From: Apiospora phragmitis
Lineage: Eukaryota > Ascomycota > Sordariomycetes > Amphisphaeriales > Apiosporaceae
NCBI GenBank assembly: GCA_038363925.1
Contig: JAQQWL010000011.1
Span: 2,170,001 to 2,234,000 of the forward strand
Reading direction: 5' to 3'
Length of the DNA: 64,000 bases
In this document: one piece after another, positions 23,919 through 37,200 of the stretch
How the letters are laid out: each line of letters opens with the position of its first letter
Position numbering within the stretch: position 1 is the stretch's first letter
Program-made: the position numbers and the translations under genes
Notes under the pieces: generated by a model
What the model saw: only the letters and a program-made list of their open reading frames with translations
The model's database searches: none
Told to the model about the DNA's origin: nothing

Positions 23919-25220
23919 CTAAGCCGCCTTGATGCAGGCCTTGACCAGGACGCTATCGGTCCAGGTGTTGCCGTTCTTGGTAGGAGTCTCGCTGAGCTCG
24001 TAGCTGGTGGCGTCGAAGCCGCCGGCGCTCCAGCCGATGTAGCCGAGGAAGACGTCGGCGTTCTTGTTGACGAAGGCGATCTGCTCGCACAGGTACTTCT
24101 GGCACGAGGCCGTGTTGCCGCCGCCCGTCTCGGTGTTGAGGGCCTGGCGCTTGTTGGTGCGGAGCCAGTCGGCCAGCGGTGAGAAGGCGTCGTCGATGTT
24201 GTTGTGCGTGCACTCGGTGTGGGTGCCGCTGTTGTCCGAGTCGAGGTACTTGTGCACGTCGAAGACGAGGCCGGTCGTCGAGCCGTCGGGGTTCTTGACG
24301 CCCAGGAGCGCGGGGCCGCTGTTCTTGACGAAGGTGCCGGCCGACGTGTAGTCGGTGCCGGGCAGCAGGATCGTCTGCTTGGCGCCGGCGTTGCGGATGG
24401 CGGTCACGGCGGCCTGGGCCGACGCCGCCCACTTGGTCATGTCCAGGTCGTGCGGCTCGTTCATCAGGCCGAAGATGAGCTTGCTCTGGCTGGCGTACTT
24501 CTTGGCCAGCTGGCTCCAGAGGTCGGCGAACTGGTCGTTAGACGGACCGCCTTGGCCGACGATCTGACCGTTCCAACGGGCATCTGCGGCGCATCAGTCA
24601 GCATTCAAATCACTAAGGGTCCATAGCGATGTCTGCATATATATCTTACAGTTGTGGACCTGGCAAGACAGGTTAGCTTCGTTGACTCTTTACCGAAAAC
24701 GTACACAGTAGGAGGGGTTGTATGCGACTTACATCAATAACACATGTAGCACCAGTCTGCAAGCAAGCCTGGACCAGCTGGTCATACTTTCCAGCGTTGG
24801 TCTGGTCCAGTGAGCCGCCAACCTTGTTGTTGACCAGGTATTGCCAGCCCACTGGGAGGCGGAAGATGTTCATATGGTCATCCTTGACGAAATGCTGCAT
24901 CTGGCCAGCTCCATCGGCGCCATTGAGGGCGGACAGCGGAGGGTATGCCTTGCTGACATCACAAGATCCCTAGGTCCAGTCAGCCATCTGCGTCGAAGCG
25001 GAAGTATTCATGGGGTAGAAGCTTGCATACCGATGTGTCGCATCCGAAGTCGAAGCCCGCGATGTTTACTCCAACTGTGGACTATTAGCCTAGGTCTTGT
25101 ACGGCATCAGGAGAAGGTGAGGGTTGGAAGCATACAGTATTGGGTGCCGGCCCGCTTCGCCACGGGACCTGCAGTAACAGCACTGGCAAGAGCCAAAGCG
25201 GCAACGAAAGGGGTATGCAT
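23919..25220 (-). CDS. Secreted endo-beta-1,4-glucanase, GH5 subfamily 5
   Basis: This extracellular cellulase of 346 residues has no cellulose-binding module. Exons are 25136-25220, 25031-25074, 24733-24969, 24650-24659 (10 nt) and 23919-24583. A signal peptide (MHTPFVAALALASAVTA) and a KR site at about residues 22-23 start the protein. The GH5 fold shows HNYARWNGQ (the loop after beta-strand 3), the acid/base Glu168 in LMNEPHDL, His236 in DVHKYLD, and the nucleophile Glu277 in NTETGGGN. Several cysteines fit disulfides. The frame is intact. A TATA box lies about 120 bp upstream and a GGCTAA site 533 bp upstream, in keeping with induction by XlnR-type regulators on plant polymers. It is divergent from the cellobiose dehydrogenase gene. 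Confidence 0.95.
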
Positions 25221-25337
25221 TTTGAAAAAGAAACGAGAGTGTATTTGGCAAATATCAGGGGACTTGAGTGTAGAGCTTCGCTTGTAGGCTTGGGGCAGAC
25301 GGCAAAAGTGATGCTAAGGAGGCGGCTCCCAGGCGAG

Positions 25338-25344
25338 TTATATA
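25338..25344 (-). promoter_or_regulatory. TATA box of the endoglucanase gene
   Basis: TATATAA on the minus strand lies 118-124 bases upstream of the endoglucanase ATG. Confidence 0.6.
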
Positions 25345-25752
25345 CTTGGCATTGTCGGCTGTTTCCTTGAATTGCCGTCTGCTAGATGCGTCTTCCATCA
25401 TTGAGACCGTTGACGCGGGTACTGGTATTAGCGGGCCCATAGTCAATATCCCTCGTGACGAGAGGCGGTTTCAGAGTGCGACTATTGCTGTACTCGGCAA
25501 GGGCTGCGTTGGCATAACGGGGAGAGGGAAAGAGGAATGAGATATGTTGATGTCATGGCGTATGGTACGCGCATAAGACCATTTTCGCTATTCTGCCCTG
25601 GTTTCCTCCTAGCTGGGCTCTGCTGCACGTCACGATGCGGACCCAAGTGTCTCCGCCTGATCGGAAAGTGTATAGAATAATCGCGGCAATCAGAGGTGAG
25701 TGGAACAGCGGAAGGAGGGTCGAGAAGAGGGTTGATCGGCAAACCGAAAGTG

Positions 25753-25758
25753 GGCTAA
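25753..25758 (+). promoter_or_regulatory. GGCTAA, candidate XlnR/Xyr1 site
   Basis: The exact hexamer matches the published XlnR core (GGCTAA/GGCTAG). It lies 533 bases upstream of the endoglucanase start codon. Binding is inferred. Confidence 0.4.
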
Positions 25759-26087
25759 TCCAGTTTGTTAGCGGTTTAGCAATGGGCGCTCGCATCAAGT
25801 TGTTGCAGATAAATCAATCAATCAATCTCATCACTCAATAACCTACCCTCTTAACCTCTGTTCGCCGTTGGTAGCGAGACAAGAACAAGCTCAGCTAAGC
25901 TTTGACCTGTTCGTCCCGCATCTTGGTGACTTACATCAACATACATAGGACTCGAGCTTTTGGCGATTGCTTCACGCCTGGGTTATTCCCGGTTGCAGCA
26001 CTCTACACTGCAAGCCATGGTCTCTGATTCGTACGCCCCAGCTTGCCGAGCTCCAGAAGCGGTAATGACTCAGCGGCAGCGCTAAAA

Positions 26088-26093
26088 GGCTAA
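26088..26093 (+). promoter_or_regulatory. GGCTAA(AA), candidate XlnR/Xyr1 site
   Basis: The hexamer is followed by AA and preceded 8 bases earlier by a related GCTAAAA. It is about 870 bases from the endoglucanase start. Binding is inferred. Confidence 0.4.
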
Positions 26094-28017
26094 AAGTACA
26101 ATCCACCTCAGCACTCACCACCGGCACGGCGGCACTCAGCTCCTCCTACGTCGTGTCGTGGAAGGCATCAAATCTCATGATGCGTTGTACTCTGAAACGA
26201 TTGAGATAAATGCCCTTGTGGCTTCATCGTCCTGACGTATCCGTCAAGTACATCGTCGTATGAAAGCATTAGGTAACTGACGGGAAGCTACAGCTGAGTG
26301 TTGTTTCCTCTCTCCGACGATATGGTACGATAATAAACAACATATTCATAACCATACCGAATGAAATGAATTACCTTGATGGCAGGGACAACTAACAATG
26401 CCGACAATTGTCTCTCTCTTTTCTATCCATCATTTGCATCTCCTACATACCCTTCTCGTCCATCATTGCTGAAGCTGGATAGGTCTTGTCTGGGGCAAAA
26501 TAATTTGCTCAACTCTCCTCCACAGATCAGTTAACGAAAGCGGCGGCTGATGAGCCTTTTCATCGGAAGGACGAGCCGGGTAATTGACGATCTGCTGCGA
26601 TAGCCCACCTCACCAAGAGAGCTGACCTGCATATACCACTTTCTCCGTTGTCCTTAGTGACACAGCAATTGGCCTGAAGAGGAAATGCGGAAGGGGTAGC
26701 GTTCCCCGGCGGTCTAAGTGGGTCATAAGAAACAGCCTGCTCCCGTCTCCCCTTCGCAACCTCGCGGCAACGACATCCATAGACGCGTTGCTCTCATTCG
26801 AACGAGGGCGCTACTCGCGGCAGTTCAAGGGACAAGAAGGTGTGCGACGAATCGCCATGAGAGTAGTATCGAGGGGGGCGGGTTCTTGGGCTGGGCACCA
26901 AGATGCATGGCCAGTTAAGTTGGGGCTCGATAGAGCGGCAGCAGCCATATAGCACGCGTGGTATAGGCTGCTGAGCCGTCTCTGGGTTGTACGGGTCGTA
27001 TAAGGAAATATGAAAGGGTAAGCTCGTGTTTTATCCAGATCGATTCTTCAATCTAGGCGCATCTTGGCTCGTCAAACGCCCCTGGACATGTTCCGTTTGC
27101 ACCGCCTCCAACCAAGAGGAGGGTGTAGCCGGCAGGTTTCCCGATTGGCGCTTTGCGGCCCGGGACTTCGCCGGCCCGTCTGGCGGGAATCACAACATGC
27201 GAGATTCCCTGACGGCATTTGACACCCAGGCGGCCGTGTTCAGTCCTTCCCCAAGAAATCCAGTCCTATGCTAAGTGAGGGGGGAGGCATAAGGGCATAA
27301 CAGGCTGGTGGTCGCACCTCCTTGCAGCCAAGCAATGAACACACCACATCATATTCATACCCTTGTCCGAATACCCCGGGACATGTTTTGGGGTAACGTG
27401 GGGTCCCAATCTCGGTCCACTCACCCCCAACAAGAAAACATCCGAGTAGCAACTGGAAACTCGAAAGCCCGAGTCTAGCCAAGCGACGGTCAGTATCGAT
27501 TGACCAGTGCCTGACTCATCAGCAGGATCTGGTCTTAGATCGGACGAAACGGCCGACATTACCGCTTCGCTGTGAAATACTTTCTGGATGACGCCTGTAT
27601 CTCCCCTGCCTCCGTGGCTTGGCTTCTCCCAAGGCCAATTCAGCATGCTGAGAGCGGTATGTACAGCGGGCCCGCTTGCTGCTTTAATATTGCTGACACC
27701 TGCTACCTTATTCAATGCATTGTATTCGAAGGCCGGTGCCTCGAAACCGCGCCAGCTGACACAATGACTTAGCAAATCCGGTGGTCACAGCCTTTGCGGG
27801 CCAGGAGGCGAATCCTTTCGGTGATATAATCGAAATTGATGGCCTCCCGGCTGCTTGGGCCTGGCCAGGGTCCAATATGCCTCCGAGCTCTATTAGGTCT
27901 AAGTCGGCCCTCTCCGTCGACGGCCTACCCAATGAATACAATCTATCTTCTGCTGTCTCCCGGAAGACCGTTGGATGCCATCCATGCAGCTCTCTGCAAT
28001 CAACGAGCCATGATTCC

Positions 28018-28023
28018 GGCTAA
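28018..28023 (+). promoter_or_regulatory. GGCTAA, candidate XlnR/Xyr1 site
   Basis: The exact hexamer lies 219-224 bases upstream of the cellobiose dehydrogenase start codon, in the range where such sites act. Confidence 0.45.
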
Positions 28024-28155
28024 TGCCCAAAGGGTCAAGTGTCCCTTGAGCTTTCCCTTGTGACTCGGGGGCTGACCATCTATTCCGTCCTGTTGGTAAT
28101 GTTGGTAATGCCTAGATCAGCATTGGGTTGTTTGCTGCCTATGGATGTTTCGGCC

Positions 28156-28163
28156 ATTAAATA
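28156..28163 (+). promoter_or_regulatory. Weak TATA-like box of the cellobiose dehydrogenase gene
   Basis: ATTAAATA lies about 80 bases before the ATG. It is a non-consensus element, placed by position only. Confidence 0.35.
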
Positions 28164-28241
28164 CCTCCATGCCCTGCCTCTTTCAGCTGTATCTCATCTG
28201 CCGCAAACCCAGGTCTAGTTTGGCTCGTCGCAGTTTCCAAT

Positions 28242-31234
28242 ATGAAGGGATTCGCAGCGCTTACGGCAGCCTGCTTAGCAGCTTCTTGTATGCCCTTTCA
28301 GTTCGCCAGAAAATCATATGCTAACTATATGTAGACTTCGAGCCAATCCTGGCTCAGAAGACGGCGTATACCGATCCCAAAACAGGCATCGAATTCGGCA
28401 CGTGGACGCAAGGCACTGGCTTCACCCTCGGTATAGCCCTCCCTAACGATGCCTTGACCACTGCCGCCAATGAGTACATCGGCCTGCTGGTAAGTACTGG
28501 GTTTATGTACGCTTCTGCTTGATTCTAAGGTATCCTCCTAGCGATGCACTGGTGGCTGGTGCGGAATCTCCCATGGCCAGTCGGGACAGATGACCCAAGC
28601 CCTGCTCCTCATGGCCTGGCCCCACGAAGATGAAGTCTTAACCTCCTTCCGCTATGCCACCGGCTACAGCATGCCGGTGTCCTACAATGGCGACGCAAAG
28701 TTGACCCAGATCTCTTCGAGTATCAATGGCTCAACCTATGAGGTTCTGTTCCGCTGCCAAAACTGTTTCTCTTGGGACCAGGACGGCTCGACTGGGTCTG
28801 TTTCCACGAGCGAAGGTTTCCTTGTCCTCGGGTGGGCAACAGCCAACACTGCACCATCGAACCCTGCCTGCCCGACTGGTATACGTTTCGGACAACACGT
28901 CGCATTTGGCCAGTTCGGTGCCGAGCTCGAGGGCACGAATAATGAGGCGTATGCGGAATGGGCGGAGCTGGCGACGAATACCGTCAATGGCGACTGCGGA
29001 ACAACAACTACGACCACATCGTCTTCGACCACGACACCAACGACAACGCCAACCGCACCCCCTGTGGCTTGCCCAACCCCAACAGAGGCTACCTATGACT
29101 ATGTTGTCGTTGGAGCTGGTGCAGGTGAGTTTCTTTTGAGCCAAGCAACTTGCGATGTTCGTCTTGTCATTGCTTTTGTCTGACTATGGTATTTAGCCGG
29201 TATCCCCATCGCGGACCGCCTGAGCGAGAAAGGAAAGAAGGTCTTGCTGATTGAGAAGGGTCCGCCGTCGTCGGGGCGGTACAACGGCACCTTAAAGCCC
29301 GAGTGGTTGGAGGGAACGAACCTGACGCGATTTGATGTTCCAGGTCTCTGCAATCAGATCTGGGTCGACTCGGCAGGTGTTGCCTGTACCGACACAGACC
29401 AGATGTCAGGCTGCGTCCTTGGTGGCGGTACAGCCGTCAACGCTGGACTTTGGTGGAGGGTGAGTGGCCCCTGATCGCATATCAGCATATCCGAGGGAAA
29501 CAGTCTGACCGTTATAGCCTAACCCCCTTGACTGGGATAACGAATGGCCGAAAGGCTGGCAATCGAAGGATCTTGCTGCAGCAGAGAGCCGGACTTTCGA
29601 GCGCATTCCCGGAACCAACAACCCCTCGCAGGACGGTCTTCTCTATATGCGCCAAGGATATGACATTCTCTCGGATGGCTTCAAGAAAGCTGGCTGGACG
29701 AACGTTGAACCTAACAAACAGCCCACGATGAAGAACCACACCTATGGCCGTACCGAGTACATGTTTTCGCACGGCGAAAGAGGAGGACCAATGGCGACCT
29801 ACCTGGTATCCGCGCTGCAGAGGCCAAACTTCTCCCTCTTTATGAATACTGCTGTCAAGCGAATCGTTAGAGAAGGTGGCCATGCTACAGGCGTGGAGCT
29901 TGAGTGCAGCGGCGAGGGTGGCTTCGGCGGAAAGATCAACTTGACTCCCAAGACCGGCAAGGTGATTTCGGCTGCTGGCACTTTCGGTTCTGCCAAACTG
30001 CTCATGCGAAGTGAGTTGCGCATCCATCCAGATACCCGTGAGACCGTACTAAGACGATAACAGGTGGAATTGGTCCTGCTGACCAGCTCGCAATCGTCGC
30101 GAACTCCACTGACGGGCCTACCATGATCTCAAAGGACTCCTGGATCAACCTGCCAGTTGGCTACAATCTCGCTGACCATCTCAATGTGAGTACCTCGGAA
30201 CAACAACTATCCTTGGAGATTCTAAAATTATCTTCCCCAAGACTGATGTTTACGTCACCCACCCTGGCTTCGTCTTCTACGACTTCTACGAGGCATGGAC
30301 CGATCCTAATGCCTCCGATGAGGCAAGCTACTTTGGTATGTACTGGGCAATGGATTCAATCAGTTCCGGGTTTGAGACTGATGGCTTGATCAGCAAACCG
30401 AACCGGTATCTTCACCCAAGCCGCTCCTAATATCGGGCCTATGGTATGTCTACTCGCGCCCAGAGGATTACTGGATACTAACGTCTATTCCAGTTCTGGG
30501 ACGAGATCGAAGGTTCCGATGGTATCGTCCGACAATTGCAATACACTGCGCGGGTGGAGGGAGCAGACAAGACAGGAACGAATGGTAAGCGATCCTCTGT
30601 CACTCCATGTCTCAGCCGCTTTGGGAAACGGTAACAGTACACTGACTATGACTTGAACGTCCCCCTAGACACTATGATCATGAGCCAATACCTGGGTCGC
30701 GGCTCCACGTCCAAGGGAAGAATGACCATCACCCCCGCCCTGAACACCTACGTCGCAGAGCATCCTTACCTCCGAACTCCTGGTGACAAGGAGGCCGTGA
30801 TCAAGAGTCTGAACAACCTGCGCTCGGCACTGGGCAACTACCCGAACCTGACCTGGGCCGTGCCGCTGAAGAACGTGACAACCGAGGCATACCTGGACAC
30901 ATTAGTCGTCAGTGCATCTGCACGAAGATCTAACCACTGGATTGGTAAGTCCTGCCCGGTCCCGTCCTTCTCGTTCTCAATTCTTGTATAGGGAGAACTA
31001 GCTAACACTATTGCCTCCTTTTCTTCACTACTAGGTACTGCGAAGCTAGGTCTGGACGATGGTCGTAAGCCGAACGGCACCGCCGTGGTCGATCTCGACA
31101 CCAAGGTCTACGGTACCGACAACATCTTCGTCGTGGACGCTGCCATCTTCCCCGGCATGATGACGGGCAACCCGTCGTCCATGATCGTTGCGGCTGCGGA
31201 GTATGCTGCCCAGAGGATCCTAAAGCTACACTGA
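28242..31234 (+). CDS. cdh: Cellobiose dehydrogenase (AA8 cytochrome + AA3_1 flavodehydrogenase)
   Basis: This secreted flavocytochrome oxidises cellobiose to the lactone and passes electrons to lytic polysaccharide monooxygenases. Eleven exons: 28242-28287, 28335-28489, 28542-29124, 29197-29459, 29518-30010, 30064-30185, 30242-30335, 30394-30443, 30494-30584, 30669-30944 and 31035-31234, giving 790 residues with an intact frame. After a signal peptide comes the haem b domain with candidate ligands Met84 (SGQMTQALLL) and His186 (RFGQHVAFG). A Thr/Pro/Ser linker (about 225-245) leads to the FAD domain, which begins YDYVVVGAGAAG (GxGxxG at 258-263). The GMC active site shows His722 (SNHWIG) and Asn770 (MTGNPSSM). 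No CBM1 follows, so it matches ascomycete enzymes lacking the cellulose module. Its neighbour is a divergent endoglucanase. Confidence 0.95.
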
Positions 31235-34200
31235 ACCTCTTCTTAGCTGAGAATGCACTGTTGTTCCAGTCAGGAGAGGAAGGCAGGGGGGAAGGAGATT
31301 CGATTCTTTGTCTGTACTTAGTTACTTCCGGGGTATAACTGGGCTACCCGTTCAGGGGTTTCGAAGCCAACCAATCACTTTTGGATCGTGTGCATGTGCA
31401 TACCGGTGTATACGTACACTCCCTTGCGCATACCCGTTAGAGCATGTCGCAGCCTTTCCCCCTTTTTCCGTCTCCAAATTCTTGTTTTCGCGTGCTCGAT
31501 TCCACTCCTGATTTTTCTGTTTCCTTGAGTGCAAGTTTGTGTAATACCGTGTTGTGCCGGTATGCATGTGTAGCATGCGTAAAGTAAGCAGGAAGGAGTT
31601 GGACGGATCAAACCGTAAACTTACCAAGCCTATGGTAGGAGTCCGAAGTCAACTCCAAACTTCGCACCAGTTTTGTTTTAGCCTTTTATTGATCCTTCCC
31701 TTTGAATACGAAGTCATCTATAGGGGGTAATTTTCTGACTTTGCGAATCTGAAATATTCCGGCTGAACCTTCGGCAGCCTTCTCGTCACAGGAACGATCC
31801 CACCAACCACTTATTCCTCTTCTTTTTGCCTCGTGTAGACTCCTTTCCTCCTGGTAAATTGGGCATTGCATATGATTCGGAAAGAGGCCAAGTGAGGCAA
31901 AGTATGCGAGGAAGAACTAGCCAGCTTTTTATTCCCCTTACCATTGCCCTTTCAAATAGTTAGCACACACGCTCCAGGTACAGGCAGTATAGTATAGAAG
32001 GAGTACCAATTATATTTCACAGTACGGGCTCAGCTTAACATATCCTCGATGCAGCAGCCGCCTGGCTCAAAAGCATGCACATCATCCAAAGTTTCATCCC
32101 AGCTTTTCGCCCTGGAGCCCTTCGGCCGAACTATCGTTTATTGACTATCCTTACTACCGACGAACTGCGGGAAGGGGTTGGTAAAAAGGGGCGGGAGGGA
32201 GGTGTGGGGGGGCTGGGAAACCTCCAGGGAAGTTTCTTCATCTACATAGACTTTGCTGCGTTACATCGTGTCGAGTTAGTTCTCTTCCCTCCTCCCTTCA
32301 ACAAGCGAAGTAAGAAGGGGGATAAAAGTGAGTCGTCAACCATCCTAAGTCAGTAGGCTGCGGAGCCCTGCATTGGGCTTGACGCCCAACACTTGTCAAC
32401 GACGGATGTGCGTGGCGCTGGACGGGACGCTGCAGCTGCAGCTGAGCGTGACGGCACACGTTGCCCACGAAATCTCCGAGAGGCTAGCTGCAGCTTCCAT
32501 GTTCGATTTCGTCCCACAGATGGGTTGTTGTCGTTGACTCTCTCTCTCTCCCCTCCTTACCTTGATGTCCTCCTTTGCCAAGGCCCCTCAGGGAGCAAAC
32601 GCTGGAAATATCTCGTTTGCTCCTGTCTCAAGCCGTGCTTGGAATTTTAGCGCTTCGTTTCCGTCCCACTTCCCCCTCTCCCTTATTTTCTTCCAACGGT
32701 TGCTTGACCGCCTCGAGATGGGCAATCCGGAAAGAAGACCCGCCCCCGAAGGCTTCATGCACATTCGTGTAGTCCAGGCCATGGGCCCGAGAATGGAAAG
32801 CAAACATACATACACCGGTCGGGAGACGACCATACGCTCGACAAGCACAAATTTATCAAAGCCCAAATCCGTCACCCCAAGTCGTCTCCCGCCCGCCGTC
32901 CGTCAGTTCTTTCGGATGACGTGGCTCTACTGATCGAGCGAAAGAAAACGGGAGGCGGCGGCAGCGCTTGATAGCGAGGCGAGACTAGGAACTACCTTGC
33001 GGGAGGGGGTCTGGAGGATGTTATGCATCATCGCAGTTGCCTTTCTCGCATGTGAACCGTTGCCCGCCATGCCCCTCGACCCTGTCTTATGCAGACATGT
33101 CATCGGGTGGGGACGTTCGTGTGCCCCGCGTGGATTACTTATCGAGGAGTAGGTAGTGTATCTGTCGTCTGGCTTTGCCATGCCGTGTGGCCATGTCTTC
33201 ATGCTGCTCAGCGAGTAGTGCTTGTATGCTTACACGAGCTGCTTCCGTATGTCCTGCCTGTAAAGCTACCTAGTAGGATACGGGTAGGATCAAACTACTC
33301 GTTTCTCATGGATCGCCCGGAAAAGTCAAACAAGGATAATTAATCAAACGTCGAAAATGATTTGACCTTTTCTTTTTCTCTCTCTCTCTGTCTCTCTCTT
33401 CCCTTCTGCATGCACTCACAGAGGCGAATCCGTCGAAGATAGAATCAATTCCCGAATTGCCTTTAGTTTTGTGCCAGATTCCTAGCAAGTTCCGAGAAAT
33501 CCAAATCGATGATTTTGGGGGTCGTATGCACCAGGCTGGGTTCAGGGCTGGTGATTGCTGCCGGGGGTCGAATGCAGATGTGACATGCGGTCTGCAACCG
33601 CGCTGCAGAAAGAGTCATTTCACAACTGGCCAGACTGAAGACGATGTCCCGTTATCCCTGACCATATTGGCGGCCCGGCGCATTCGCCTATAGGTACTTG
33701 TTTGTGTTCTAAGGATGAACTTCGCATGCCTCCGGGCGCGGGCAGTAGACGCCCCGAGGTAGTATGTACTCTGTCGACAGAGCCGTCGTCATCCATGTCA
33801 TCGGTGGATAGATGGATGCGTGGCCAAGGGACGAACCGTTGGAGCATTGGATGATCTCCGAAAGCATTAATTCGGATGCTCAAGCGATTGCTGCGAGCAG
33901 GGACAGGCAGCTGTCGCTTTGCATGAGTTGTAGAGGTGGTCTTGCCCTGCAGCCAGAACAGGTTGCAGCTATTTTGAGTGTCATGGTGGGGAAGCCCAGC
34001 CAGGCAGTAAATCATTAAGCTTCGGGATAGCTATGTATTTGATATACTACATTTTTGGTTGCCTCCATTCCCATCAATTGATGACCTTGTTTACCTCGTA
34101 GTAACGAACACTTGCATCATCTCGAACCAAAGGTCCTCCCTTTCCAATAGTCGTTCGTAATGGAAGTTGTCGACGTTTTGCGTCTCCAACGCCAATGCAT

Positions 34201-37200
34201 CTTTCCTAATCCGACCAAACGAGGCGCCCTGGGCCCGACATGATTGGCCAAATTACATGAGCAACTCGGAGACCTCCTGGTTTCCGGATTAACATGGGGG
34301 TTTTCTGGCGTAAGCCACTCGCTCGTGCCTAGGTCAACTTACGCTACTACATACAAGCCACGCAGGGTCATTTGTCGTAGCAACCGCAAACCTTGACATA
34401 TCCAAGTCAAGCCGTAGCCACCACGAGCTTACAGCTTACAGGGAGAATCACACTAGGTTACCAGACTCAATTATCCGGGCGCATGCTACATTTAGAAACG
34501 GGTACTTGGGTAACGTTTACGGGCGGGAAAGTCGTACCAGTCCACACCAGCCTCCTCGCCGCGAGGAGAAACCCAGCCAAGACGAGAAAGAATTGCGGAT
34601 GAGAGGAGTTGAAGCCTGCATGGCAGGCCAATACGAGCACTTACGACTATTGTCGCGACCATGTCAGACTTAGGAAAGCCACAGCTGCATAGCCCAAACG
34701 AGGTGTCGTCCAAGTTGCGGTTCAAGTCAGTGCCCTTGGTTTAAATGTGCGCAACGGAATCCCACGTTGTCTTGTGTCTTGGATCCGGAACGTCCGAAAC
34801 GCTTGAACTGTCACTCCCGAAAAAAGAATTAACCTTAAAACCCAGACGTTCGCAATAGAGACAGAGAGAGGAAACGGCACAGAAAAGGAAATGGAATGGG
34901 AAGGCCAGGCTGCCCAGGCAGAGAGGCAAGTCGGGGGGACGGGCTATGACAAAGATGGCATCTTCCACCAGCTAGCTTGAAACGATTTCTCATCTCGACT
35001 TCTCAAACCTCGCTCCCATCCAGAGACGGCCTCATCAATGTCGTATGTAGGCAAGAAAGAGAAAGAGTCGTTGCGCCGTTTGGCCTGATGGTCCAGACGA
35101 GTCAGTGAGTGCCGAAGATTCAACCCACGTTGTGGCCTTGTATCAACGAGCCGAAGACGAAGGGACGAGATATGTATGATGTATTTCGTCTCCCCCTCCC
35201 GTTCTCTGCTCGGTAACACTTGTGGGTTAGTGTAGCGATCTGCTTTCTGCCTTTCCTTTCTTCTTACTCTTACTCTTCCTCGGCACACAACAGCTACTCG
35301 TCATTCAGCAATGACCCTCTCAAACCGCCCCCGGTCCCACCCCGGTCAAGAGATGAAACCGACAGGATGTCAAGTCAGCACAGCTGGGCCTGCTTTGCGC
35401 TGCGCTCGGTATGGATAAAGCTTTTAGCGTAACAATCACCCAGGATTCGCATCGGGTTGGTTGTCGATGATCTTCTCAAGGGGGGGGGGTCAGTCGGTAC
35501 GTAACTACACACACACACACACACATACTTTGGGAGTGCATGTGTGGTCGGTCGCGGTTGTGTGTCAGTGACGAGAGGCTCTCTTCTCCTATGAATCGCA
35601 ATACTGGTTAAGAAGAAAAAGAAGAAGAAAAAAAGAACGGAGCCCCGGGGACACACCTGCTGGGCTAGCCTAAGAGGAGCCAAGAGACGAAGCAGCACGT
35701 AACTTTATATTTGTCGTCGTCCGTCCATGCATGTAGTGACGAAGTGTAATCAAGATCCTCATGCCATCGATACCTTATTAATCCCTTGGCCAATGCGATG
35801 CAAATACTGTAGTACTGCAGCAATACAGAGTGTGCTATGGTTCACTAGCAGTAGGGATATACCCTTAATCTGGTCCGGCATTTCAAATAACCAAGCTGAT
35901 GGATGGATGGATCATGGATGTCGATAGATTTGATGATCTGAGAAGCTAGTAGTAGCAGAGGACCCGAGGTTGGGTAGTGAACGATCAAACAATATGCATT
36001 CACGACTACTGTCATGACATGAACTATCCAACCCATCCTTCCGTCCATCCAGCCATCCCATCCGCGATATCTGCAGGGCAAAAAAGCAAGGCGAGGCGGG
36101 TTCAGGGCTGCTAGTGCATCCTTCAAGGGTCGGGCGCTGTTGGACAGTGGACAGTGGACAGTGGACAGTGGCAAATCAATGGGTGTGGAGACGGGTGTGA
36201 CATGCATGCCGGCAAACCGAGACGAACGAACATCCTTTTAGGGCTGGCCAATACCCGTATGCACTGGATAATTACGTGTGTAAACATGTAGGTATGCTAC
36301 GGTATACGAGTATAGAAGAGCACTGCTGGCTTGGAGTATATACTCACGATGATCAAGCATGATAAAGGCCATCACCATAGGGCTGTCCTAGACTTGTGGA
36401 TTCTCTTTCGGTGCAGCAACCGAGTTGGTCTAGGTCACCTAGGTACCTAGGTTAATAGCAAACACATACCCCATACAATATTACCTCTCTTCTCCCGGGC
36501 ATCACAAATGACTGATGCCGTGATTTGAATTATTCATCTCATCCTGTACGAATACAGCAGCAGGTTCCAGTCCAAAGGGGCAAACTGGACTAGTCCCTAT
36601 CGGACTGGCTTCGATGGCCTGATCTTCGCAGGTCCTAGGTTGATTGCTACAGGGGGCTAGCGCTAGGCTGGAGACTTGCATCGAGCGCATGAAGTTCGGA
36701 GACCCCATAGACTTGACATCAAATTCAGCTGAAACACGACAAGCCCTCTGTGACTCGACATCCACTTCTCACCTGTCATCTGGTCACCTCCAAGTATGGG
36801 ATGACACTCCAATCGCAGTCGTAGCAGCGTCTCTTATTACTACTATTATTCCCAATGGCGCGTGGTAGCGATACAACCTCAGATTGGACCATGAGCGAAC
36901 CGAACCCCCTGGTTCCCACGACCAACCTCACCCGGGTATGGTGCAGATGCGCGCGGCCTCGGCAAACATTGACGGCTATTTTTGCATCATCACCCTTGCA
37001 AGCATGTAGAAGCCCCGGCCGTCAGTTACTGTTACAGAAAACAGAAGGGACGGAAACCCCCCAAATAAGCTTTTATCCCAATGGACCAATCGCATCCCCT
37101 CAATGGCATCTGTCCAATTGAAGCTTAGCTGATGAATCTTCAGAGACTTCAGCGTATCTCATCCGTCTCTACCAACTTTGCGCTGGGGCGCGTTCTCGGA

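Larger units (their letters stand above)
25221..28241. other. 3-kb divergent intergenic region of two cellulolytic genes
   Basis: I find no coding region. Open frames near 27266-27941 overlap on both strands and have no domain. The region carries the promoters of the endoglucanase (left) and cellobiose dehydrogenase (right), with GGCTAA sites at 25753, 26088 and 28018. Confidence 0.55.

Noticed and set aside
27266..27941. Overlapping minus-strand frames in the divergent promoter region
   Set aside because: Frames also exist on the other strand, no domain or splice pattern is visible, and the region is better explained as promoter.
32160..32220. G-rich stretch as a possible quadruplex or telomere-like element
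   Set aside because: The G runs are irregular, and there is no TTAGGG repeat or gene context to support it.
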